Assembly: GCA_914767715.1 (NCBI GenBank)
Contig: OU612066.1
Location: forward strand, 34,510,283-34,570,282
DNA length: 60,000 nt
From: Membranipora membranacea
Lineage: Eukaryota; Bryozoa; Gymnolaemata; Cheilostomatida; Membraniporidae
Direction of reading: 5' to 3'
Shown: piece by piece, positions 13,601-25,600 of the stretch
How positions within the stretch are numbered: the stretch's first letter is position 1
How the letters are laid out: each line of letters starts with the position of its first letter
Made by a program: the position numbers and the translations under genes
Notes under the pieces: generated by a model
The model's database searches: none
Told to the model about the DNA's origin: nothing
Seen by the model: only the letters and a program-made list of their open reading frames with translations

Positions 13601-16600
13601 AGCTAAAAGTATAGTCAATGTGAAATTTCACCTTACAGGTATATGATGCGCCGCCTAAATTGCGATTTTTTATAGAATTATTATTGTTTTATATACAACT
13701 TTTGTGAGAAAGCAACTCAAAAAAGCAGTGCGTCAATTTGTTTTCATAATGTTACATGCTAGGTTTGAAGTTTGCTGGAGAATAGTATGCTCATAATTTT
13801 ATTTACAGACAAGAATTAGAGGAGGAGAGGCAGCGATTTGAGGATGCTGCTGACAAGCGTGTACAGATGATAGCGTCAGCAATCAACAAATCTGTGAAGA
13901 GGAAACAACACGAGACCGAGGTGGCTCAGGAGGCCACTGTGTCTATGAGGGTGTTTGATGCTGAGAAGGTGTGTGTATCTCACAGTAAATATTTTTATTG
14001 TTCTTAAATTCTCATAGACATGATAAGCTGAGAGCCTTATGGTTGCCAAAATTGGAATCTCCATGCTTCAATACATATACCCATCATTTCTCATCACTCT
14101 GCTGCCATCAAGTGTTGGGACATATGCAGCAATACCTGAAAACCCTAACAAAATAAAATAAGGTATCCCTAAGGCTGTGACATCGATAAGTTTAGAATGG
14201 TTCTTGTATGATCAAGAAATAAACAATACTCATCAGCTCCTGCTGTTGCAAAGTTGTCTTTTCTCAAACTTTGCGAACAATGTTTTCTCATACCACTCAT
14301 TTTTATCCATAGTGAATCCAAACAACATACATACACACGTCTATGCTTGTTGAGATTTGATGGCTCTATTTCATTTTTTAGGTTCGAGCACAGAGAAAGA
14401 TTGATGAGCTAGGTAAATATGGTATTATGATCTGGGTTCCGTTGGTGGCGAATTTATATTGAATTTAATCTGGGACATTTTGCTGCAGCGACTCTGAAAT
14501 TTGAAAACCTTTCATCGATTACTGATTTTGATTTATTCGTGCTTAGCAAAGAAAATGTAAAAATATTGTGGTATTTTCTCTCCTGTTGTAGAAGATCAGC
14601 TGGCAGAACATAAGAACCTTGTGGAGTCACTAAAACAACAGACTGAGAAAAAGGAGGTAAGTAACAGGCTGAAGAAAAGGTATCAGTCGTCATAAGAAAA
14701 GTGGAACTTGGCAATGAATGACGGACGCTACATATGTGCAAATGTGAGATGGACTAAGTAATGTAATGGCGGCCATATAAAATCGTTGCCATGTTCATAA
14801 ATCTGCATTATGCGAAGCATGCTGGCTGGGTTGGACTTCTGTTATGATAAGAGATAACGATAAACCGTAAAATAAGTTTGATTCTGTTTAATTCATCTAA
14901 TTTCAACTTTGAAGGGCGGAGAAGTTGAGAGACTGACTAAACTATTATCAGAATCTCAGGCTTATGTTAAGAAGCTGAGCAGCGAGAATAGCTCCCAGAA
15001 ATCCTTGATGGATCAGCTGACCGAAGATCTGGATAAGCTGAAGAGAAGACTGCAGGATAATCACCAGGATATTGATAAGGCATACGAAGAACTGGGTAAG
15101 GATAAGCTACCTATCAGATAGATCGGTTGGTCTTGATTTTTCAATAGGCTGATCAGTCAACTAGAATGATTACATATACTGCGATAGATGTAAGTGATAC
15201 GAAGAGTGGTCCATGGACAGTTATTTCTACCAGGACGGGTTCTACCATAATTGTATATTGAAGTTGTCCTCTTCTTGACCAGACAATTAGAGCAATTGAG
15301 ATTTGGGTCCATAGACTTAATATACTAGTATATTAAGGCTATGTTCGGATCCAACAAATTTTAATTACATCATTTCTAACTTTTAAGGTGCAATACCTCA
15401 ATTCCTTAGTCAGATGCTATTTATTACCTACCTATTGTATACTTTATTTTCAGAGAAGGCCAAAGCTGCCGAAGAGACCAGGCTAAACTCACAGCTCACA
15501 GACGCTCAAACTAACATTGACAATCTTACAACAGATAACTCTGATCAAAAATCAGCTATAGCTGAGCTTACCCAGGATGTGGAGAACTTGAGAAAAGAGC
15601 TGGCAGAAAAACAGAATAATAAGAATAATAAGGCTTCTGATAAACAGGGTAAGGTATTCATTACTACTTAGCTAATCTTAGCAAATTAAATGAGACAATT
15701 GAGATTTGAGAAATTTATAGGCCTATTGCTAGAGGTGTTGAGAGTCACTCATAGACGTCATAATCAACCCTTGTATACTAGTGCTATTGTGTCTCAACAA
15801 TTTGTGTAACAAAATCCATTACTCGTTAAGTTTTTGAGTGCCATAACCGTTTTTTGCTTCAATTTTCAGTACCACAATATAAATATTTTTATTTTTGGTA
15901 AGAGGCTCAATCAAATGAAATTAAAAATGTTTAACCAACATAGTCTGTACACACGGGCAAAGAAGAAGACAACAGTCAAAATTGATCCAATGAAATAATA
16001 GCTGTAGATTTCTATGGTTCTATATGTCTACAGAACAAGCCAAGACAGCTGAGCAGGCAAAACTCAACTCTCTGTTGTCTCAAGCACAAACAGATAATGA
16101 AAAGCTGGAGAGTGAAAATGCAGAACTGAAGAAGGAATTGGCGGATACAGCATGTGATAAGGTAATAAACATAACAGCACTCGCACCAGAAAACCAATCA
16201 AAAGTAGAAATTCTGCTCGCTATCCTGCTAATACAATCCACCTATGTGCCTTTGGTTTCAGCCAACCAGGGAGCCAGTTGAGATAGCATGCTATTGTCAT
16301 CGCATCCAGCCCACTAGGGTGTAAATAAAACTCTAATTTCTAATTTCAGAGGTTCCAAAATATCATCTTAATACTATGCTATAAATCGCATCAGAATTGG
16401 TATAATGTGACCTGCCTGCCCATGACATATAGATTCACACCATTGATGAGAATTAATAGCTGAGCCTTGGTTTGATTTAACTGGTGTATCCCAACTAATA
16501 TCTGTCTAATGGAGACATAACTCATACAACTTGTTTTGTGGTTCTAGGACAGAGAGTCACCTGATATACGAGACAATGAAATTTTCATCAATATAACCAA

Positions 16601-19600
16601 ACAGCTAGAGGAGGCCAAGTCTTCATTATTGGAAAAGGTAAGTTAAGAAGTTGACATAAGCCCTTGCTCTCATTATTGTAAGCAAAGAGATGTGGCTAAC
16701 AGTTGAGCCAGTCTGGCTAGGCGGCTCTTCTTTACAATTTTTATTGAATTGCTGAATTAGCATTCTTCACAAGCTGAGATTATGTTTCGTTTTCAAGGAA
16801 AAAGAGATGACTGAACTTAAGCAAACTCTAGAAGAAGCTGGCGAGACATTTCAACAGAAGGAAACTGAAATGACCAAAATGAAAGAAGAACTTAGTTCAG
16901 TCATTGCTGAGAGTGAAAAGTTATCAGATAAACACAGTGAGCTTGTAGCTGATCATAAGATGCTAACTGACAAAATGGCGAGTATGGAGAACCAGCTGAG
17001 CTCTCAGAGAGTACACAACTCTGAGACTGAGCAGGAGACAGCTGAGCTTAAGACTGAGAACTCAAAACTTACCTCTGAGGTGGCAAATCTGAAAACACAG
17101 CTAGCAGGTAGGAAGGATAGCCCTTTTCTTTTCAAGGGAAAAGAAAATACTACATCAGCTTTGAGTAAAGCAAGGGCTTTGGGACTCGGACCAAAGTCGG
17201 CTTCAACAATCTCATTGTCAAGCCTAAGTTCGGGTCACAGAGACCCAACCCCTGTTCGAAGCACTCAGGGCACTCCCTACCTAGCTATGCATACAAAATC
17301 CAGTCTACTTAGGTTACAAGTTACTCAAAACTCTCCGGCTAAGGTTGAAAAATGTTTAGACCATAGCTGCTTCGCTAACAATGACAATAGACCCAATACG
17401 AGAAGGGTCACTCGTAGTGGCAAGCGCAAGTCCGCTGCTGGTTTAGAGGCTGATACCAGAGCGACAAAGAAGAGAAAAGCTGACACCAAACCTAAAAAGA
17501 GGGTCAGCAACGTTTTCAAACGTGTATATGCCACTCGTTCTAGAGTGAAGAAATCTGAATAACAATATTCCCACTTGAGTTTTTTCACCTTTTGAGAATG
17601 GATGTTGTGCTATTATGTTTTAGTTCTGAATGGTGAAAGATAGAAATTTTAGTTTTCTATGATTACTTACTCATAAAGCTCTGTTCTTGATGGTGGATAT
17701 CTTGAGATTTTTCCTTTGCACTGCAATCTCCCCGATGTAATATGAACTTGACGTCCCAAAACATGCTACTAGACATATAAGCATTAGCTCTCAGCATATT
17801 TTTCTTTATTGTACCTATACCCCACTATGATACTCATATTATACAATATTATGAAAATTTGTGGATACAAAAGTCAATATAAAGGTATGATGATATTTCT
17901 CAATGACGGATTTTGTCTCAATTTAGACTGGAATCACGGAGCAAACTGAACCAACAAGCAGACTGGATTTTGTATGCATCTCTAAGCCCATATTTATCCA
18001 TCCACCTGTCATAAAGCATTATTTCATTATATCTTTGCATGTCTGATTGTTATTGAGTTTGCTCTGTGATTTCGATTGTAAAAAAACTCGGTAGCAATGA
18101 ACCACCTCCCAGTTCATTGGCAATAATGCTAGAAAGTGATTGCCATCAAAATAATTCATATTTATCCCATTTTACACATCATAGTTTTGATGCGATCGAT
18201 CGTCAACAAAGAACTTTTTACCCTGGGTTGATCAATACAGATGATCATTATTTCATGCTTAGAGCGAGCTATGAATATATATATATATATATATATACTT
18301 GTAATATATTAGTACTTAAAAATTGTGTTTATTGACTGGGGTTATATCGTGAATGCGGCACCCTAAAGATTTGACACCCAGTGGTTTTGTAAATGTACTT
18401 TTCTATAGCTTGTACCTGCCCCTTTAGGTAGCGTGTATTTGCCATCTTTACCGTACAGGGAAAGAAACCCAACTATCAACCATGGAGGCTAGTAAATCAT
18501 TTGTTGAGATAAAACTTGATTCCGTCCAATGTGAGTTGAGTCAGGCTCAGGATAAAGTTAAGGCTATTGGATCAGAGCATGTGAAGCTACTAGGTGAGAA
18601 AAACCAACTGGCTGCAGAACAGCAGAAGCTCCAGTGTCAGCTTGATGAAGCTAGAAGCAAGGTGAGCCATCCACACTCTCACAGTTTAGATAGTCTAATT
18701 ACTTGACTATTGTAACTGTCAGTACAATTGCTCATATTCGTAGCCTGCCATCAGTCAAATCCTACCACTGAGAGGCAAAATTGCACTTAGATGGTGTCTT
18801 TGCACAACACGTAGCAAGAAGCAAGCATGAAGTGTTAAAGAAGGCAAGTGTTACTCTTTCTCTGCCCATCACCACCCATCACAAAGTGTTCACTTTATTG
18901 AACATACACCTTTTTTTCACTAGATCGACAAGCTACATGATGATGTCACAACTCAAAACGATCTAGTCAAAAAGTTACAGTCGGAGCAAAGTGACTCACA
19001 GGTGACAAAGTTACATGCTCAGATCACTGCTAAGGATGCTGATATCAAACAACTACAAGCAGAGGTAACCTCCATTCAGTCGGGACATAGAACTGATAAA
19101 GAAGACTCCAGAAAGGCTTATGAAGACAAGGTGAAAGAACTTGAAATGGAGGTAAGTTTGATTTCTTAAATACAACACATGAATGTTAGTTTTTTTCTAT
19201 ACAGTGTCATAAGTCAAAATCACGGGATCATCTGAGATTGCTCATTTTAGCAGGGATCTGAATTTAACGACAGTGGAACTAAGGTAATACTCCACAAACA
19301 CAGTAGTTCATTGTTATTTAATGATCTGGGACATAACTGGCTCGGCCAAAATACAATACTGATGACTTTGGTTTCGATCTACTATCTTTTGCACATTCAC
19401 TAATGCACAAGGAGTCCGATTAGTTGCTAAGAGCAGCTCTAAATTGATAACATGACCATAGATAGAATATAACAGCGAAAGGTGCAAGGGTTGTGTTGCA
19501 AGATGTCTTGAGTGGCGGGAAATTGATTATCAGAAATCCCCAACCTTGATTAAATCTGTGCATACAAAACTGTGCGTAACATTTATCGCAATACTAAGTA

Positions 19601-22600
19601 ATCTTGTTTCAAACTTAACTTGCGTATCATAGATTGAACACATTGAGAAGTTATCCTCCTTATTCTCCCATTATGCTCTACTGGGCTGCATAGAGGACAG
19701 ATTAACAGATAGAGATTTATTTGCATTCCACTGTTGAAATACCCTGGGTAATGCATGAAACAGTTGGTGTTGGAGCTCTGGTAAAAATAAAGTTGGATTT
19801 CATAAAAAGTGTAATGTGATACTTTCTTGTCTTGCAGGTTATGGCCGTCAGCAGAGGTTTGCAGGCATCAGACAGAGAGAAGGAAAGTCAGGAGCGAGAT
19901 TGTGCTGAGACCAAACAGCGCCTAGATCAAGCAGAGTTTGATCTGCAAGAAAAGACAATCCAGTTAGAGGGAGCTCAAAGCGAGGCTGAGCAGCTTAAAG
20001 AGCAAATAGCAAAAAGGTAATTTAGTAAACAGTATCATAGGAAAGTCGAGATCAACCCATGCAAAAACTTCTAAATGACAGTGAGAGTAGTTGAGTAGAA
20101 GTGTGGATAGGACAAGGCTCTTTTCTATTCATTGTCAAGACAAGCTGCATTTGCTACCTACCACTGGTCCAAACCCCTTTTGACCTATCTTGTTCCTTTT
20201 TTGATGGGATACGCCCTTAAGTGCTTGCTCATCCCGTTTGAATGACACTGTTTGGTAAGAATCAGAAGGGGGAAGCGCTCATTGTTGTCGTTCAGGTTGA
20301 TACGATGTTATTCGAGGTTGTAATTTTGTTTTAGATGTGAGGAATACGATAATTTGGTGGCAGAGATGGGACAACTCAAAGAGACACTCAGTACCATGAC
20401 ATCTAATGATGAGAGTAATAAAGAGATGGAAACAAAGTGTAACTCTCTAACACAAAACATGAAAAAACTACAGGTGAGCTTGTGTAGCTGATTGTATCTC
20501 TATTCTATAATACTCGTCAAACTGGAAGCGAGAAAATCGCTACGTTCTATATACAAGATATTTACTTTTTCCTCCTGAAGAACCGACAATATATTACCGT
20601 AATCCCTCACCTATAGATCGCGCGACCTATAAGTGAAGGCGGCTATAAGAGAGTAGTATATAGACGCGACTATCATTTGAAGCAATATTATATTTAGTTT
20701 GGATCAAAACCTCTTACAGTCACCGAAGATGAATAGCTCAGTGGTAGAGAGTTCGATTTGTAAACATGGAGTTGTGAGTTCGAAACCCACTGAGGGCAGT
20801 TTTTTCCCAAAACTACTTAGTTCATTTGTAGTGAGTGTAGTGTAGTGAGTGTCTTAGAGCTGTGGGGTGTCTTATAGCTGTGGGGTGTCTTATAGCTGAA
20901 GCATTTTTATTTTTTCTGAGGGGGGTGATTCACTTATAAGTCCGGTGACTTATAGGTGAGGGGTTACGGTACGCATGTTTAAATTTCATTGGTCATCAGG
21001 AACCATTTGTGCAAGTAACCAGTGGAGAGTCAGATAACAGATTTGACTGAAGGTGTTATCATCAGCCGAGCTATGCAATTTTCTTTCAGAAATTCATATC
21101 TCTGATTGTGTTTCACAAGACTTGCACCTTTGAGGTTGATTGATAATCATATGTCTTATCACACGCCGCTTCCCGAAGCATGGGCGGTGTAATATTAGTG
21201 CCTTAGTGGTGAGGCCGCAACATCTGCGCCAGGTTACTCTCTGTTTGCAGGCAGGTCCGAGCACACCGGGGGTCCAGCCGAATCCCAGTAGTCGATGGAC
21301 TTCAGTTGGACCGGCGCTCTAACCAACTGAGCCACCTCCTACTACCAGTGAACATGCTTAAAACTGATATCTAATTTATCTGTAATTTTCCACTCTAGGA
21401 TCAGTTAAGGAGGCGTAGTGTGGAGTTACAAGGTGATATGGGTACAGTACAGACTCAGCTACTAACCTGTAAGAAGGAACTCGAGCGTCTACGTAAGGAC
21501 AAAGAGAAACTAAGTAAGGACAACTCCGAATATCAGAATGAGATTCTGAGTGCCAGAAAAGAAAACCTCCTGAGTGTTGAGGAGATTGAGAAGGTGACTG
21601 ACCAACTCTCAGAGCTGACTGATAAATTCCAGGTGAGAATTTACTGAATTGCTGCCAGTGCAGTAATGAGCGAGCTTTCTATCTAAATTCAGACATCTTA
21701 TCAAGCAAATTGTTTTTATTTGGGATTGCAGTTGGTTTTTTGTTGGTTACACTGTATCATTCATAGTAAATTGGTGCACTAGACCCGTTTTTTTTTTCTC
21801 CCTACATAGCTTCACAAAGACGATTTTCTTTTTAGTATGCAATGAGTTGCTTAACCAAAGTGTCTTGTCTTATTAAAACATGATCTTACCCAACTAATTG
21901 TCCTTCTTTGGATGTAAATCTAGGAATCAGAGTCTACGGTTAAGTCACTCACAACTCGAGTCAGCACCCTTGAGACAGACTTAGGTGATACCCGACATGT
22001 TAAGTCAGAGCTTGAGTCTGAGCGTACAAGTCTCAGAGACTTACTACAGAAAACAGAGACTCAGTCCTCAGTACTCGAGTCGACAGTGTACAAACTTAGA
22101 AAGGAGATCAACGAGTATACTGAGAAGGTAAATATAATACTGAATACTCTGTAAGCTCTAAATTGTAAATGTTTGGCCTGATCAAGGAGTTAACTCCTTG
22201 GCCTGATAATACAATAATCTAAGTTTCTCTTCAGACCTCAGTATAAGAATCACTTTATTGTTGCTTGGATAACAAAAAATCGCCTCGATTAGTTGCATTT
22301 TATTATAATATGTTTGAAAGTTGCCCAACAAATTAGTGTAACGCGTGTTTCAGAGTTGTTGTGGCATTAAACAAGTGAAGGTTCTACCTTCTACATGTAT
22401 CTAGGAAACAGAACAATATTTGAAAAAAAAAATACATCGTAAGGATGTAAATCAATTGATTTCACATTTCTTTCTTCCCTTGTTAACTCAGATATCCAAA
22501 CTTGAGGCAGCCACCGCTGAAGTGGACACTGAACTGGTCGATAAACTCAACAAAGAAATCACAAAGATAACCGGACAGTATGAAGAAACAAACAAGGATA

Positions 22601-25600
22601 AACAGGAACTGACTGGTGAGTTATTTATTGTGTAATATTTAATAGAGTTTGAACAGGATGTGATGTGAGCACATAATACTATATTAACATTTGTTCACGA
22701 AAAATTTCGTTTCAGATAAAAAAAGCGCATAATATTATATTAAAATTTGCTCACAAAAAATTTCGTTTCAAATCAAAAAAGCTTACATTCTATCATCTAG
22801 TATTGCTTAATTGATAGCTTATAGTGACCTACACATGGATTTTGGTTCTAACAGGCTGGGTGAAACACTGGTGGTTCACTGTTCGTGTATAAGCATTGGT
22901 CGCTCTTGTTTGAAGCATAGTTTCTTCATTAGAGCTACGTAAGCCAGTGTTGCCTTTTTTGCACAACCGTGTGGTCCACCGTTATGAATTCTGCCTGCCT
23001 CGAAGCAAGTCAGTTCCGATGGAGGAATGTGAAGGTCTCTTGCACATAGTCCTTCATATCTCATCAGGTAGTTGTTCACACATTGCCGAGCACAAACTTC
23101 GTCAAAGCTGCATGTCCTCCAGTCTAGAGAAAATTTCAGAAATAATTTGCCATATCTCGGCTTTGTCTTCAATCAGGAGAGAAAGTGAAAATAGAAATTG
23201 AAAGAGAAAAATGTAAAGAGAAATTTAAAAATACCTTTTCCCACTCTACAGTCCAGCCAGTAGTTGTATTTGATTTGGTACCTGCCACATGATAGAGACC
23301 CGACATCCATAATACACTCGTTGGGTGGTCCATTCTCCACCTGCAATGAGTATTATATCCTTACTCTGTGATGTCATACTAAGCCCTCAAACCAAATTAA
23401 CAAGGACATAACATGATATACAATAGCCACAGGAAAGGAATAAGTAATGAGATTTCTTACCTTTCCTATGCAGTCAATGCATACTGGGTCAACCCTCTGA
23501 GCAAAAGTATGATGCACAAGCGATAAGCCAATAAATACAAACAAGCAATTTACTGCCATGTTTGAGGAGCAAAAATATATGAGCCAATGTGATAACAGGC
23601 TCCCATTATATATGTGACGGTACAGCTTGGCAAATTTGAGGAACTTGAATTTTGGGGAGTTCTCCAGAATCACATGATTGCATCTCTTAGATCAAAGGTC
23701 TGCTAAACTTGCTGCTCTGTTATTAAATCACCATCTGCAAAGTGCCAACACATCAGCCTATCTTAACATCAATTATGCATCTGAATTCTGTGACTCATCT
23801 GAAAAATTTCACAATTCGTCAAGTGCTAACTCTTTGGTTTTCCTGCCCTTGGTAGGCCAGAAGCAGCCTAGCTCTAAGTGCTCTAAAAAAAAATGGCACG
23901 GACAATTTTTGATGGCAGGAAAAAAACAAGTGTTTCTAGGGTAAAAAAGTGTGCTGAATCCAAAAATGAGGGTGTACCCGGTTGTAGCGGTCATCGTCAG
24001 CGGCAGCGTGGCAGTATATGGCAGCATATCACAAATTTTCAATAAATCGCATTTAGTTAGTAAAGATTGTAGTGTTTGTTACGGCCAACGGAGAACAAGA
24101 ATATATATGTTTCTAGGGTAAAAAAGTATGCTGAATCCAAAAATGAGGGTGTACCCGGTTGTATTGGTCATTGTCAGCGGCAGCGCGGCAGCATATGCCA
24201 CATCTTTTACAAATTCTCATTTACTTAGTTAAAATTGTAGTGTTTGATACAGTCAACGGTCAACAGAGAACAAGAATAATATGTTTCTAGGGTAAAAAAG
24301 TGTGCTGAATCCAAAAGTGAGGGTGTACCTGGTTGTAGGGGTCATCATCAGCGGCAGCGTGGCAGTATATGGCAGCATGTCCCAAAATTTTCAACAAAGC
24401 GCTTTTAGTTAGTGAATATTTTAGTGTGATACAGCCAACAGAGAACAAGAATATATATGTTTCTAGGGTAAAAAAGTGTGCTGAATCCAAAAATGAGGGT
24501 GTACCTGGTTGTAGGGGTCATCATCAGCGGCAGCGTGGCAGTATATGGCAGCATGTCCCAAAATTTTCAATAAAGAGCTGTAAGTTAGTGAAGATTTTAG
24601 TGTTCGATACAGCCAACAGAGAACAAGAATATAAATGTTTCTAGGGTAAAAAAGGGTGCTGAATTAACAAATAAGGGTGTACCCGGTTGTATCAGTCATT
24701 GTCAGCGGCAGCATCTCACAAATTTTTCACAAATTCACTTTTAGTTAGTGAAAATTGTAGTATTTGTTACAGTCAACAAGAACTTTTGTTATTCGGTCAC
24801 TCATTTTCCTCATCCTCGTCTCCGCCAGCCTCCTCCTCCTCATCAAGACTGTTCTCACAACTCTTGCACATGCAGAGGGGTGTGCATTTCATATTGACTT
24901 TGTTGCAGGAGCATCTTCCGCCAAGACAATTGCTCACTTCGCATTTGCAGTTGTTGAGCTGGAGAAGCTCTGGTGGCGCTGAGGGCTTTGTCAGCCACTG
25001 TATGGATAGTTTGTTGTTATGTAATAACCAACCATGGTCTTGAGGTGGTGGCAGTTCAGTCATTGGTATCAAACACAGCCTCCAAACTCCTGCCTGGTAG
25101 TTGGCTCTTTTAGTGTGCTGAGCCATTGAGTCGTCGTTTGGGGGCAGACTCTTTTCCAGAGGAGTAGTTGTCATATGTTGTCATATACTAGCATTGTGAA
25201 GTTCTTTTGAAGAAATCCTGCTGGTAGACTGAAAGCTGTATTTGCAGCTTGCTTCAAAGCAAGTGCTGTTTCGAGCCTAATAATTGAGTCATAGCTGCAA
25301 GAATGACCAAATCCATGAATAAGTTTGGCTAGCAATTTAGACCCTGTCATATGCCTCACTGCTAGGCCGATGGCTAAAGACTTAGGAGTAACAGCAGCAC
25401 CTTTGGAGCTTAGCTGTACAATGTCTTGGGCTAAGCTGAGAATTTTTAGGCGAACAGAGGCGTAGTAGGACATAGTAGGTGTTCCAGTCACAGACCACAT
25501 CAGCATGACCTGCCATCATAGCTAGAAAATTAAATAGTCAGTCAAAACTGCATTGCTGCTCGTCACCATGAGAGGGATCAGAGGCTTGATGAAAACTAAG

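Noticed and set aside
20727-20798. Functional tRNA gene.
   Set aside because: Acceptor stem cannot pair and the sequence lies inside a MITE; kept only as tRNA-like.
23933-24785. Array of regularly spaced repeats considered as a CRISPR-like array.
   Set aside because: Units are contiguous 176-bp copies with no unique spacers, and the DNA is from an animal.
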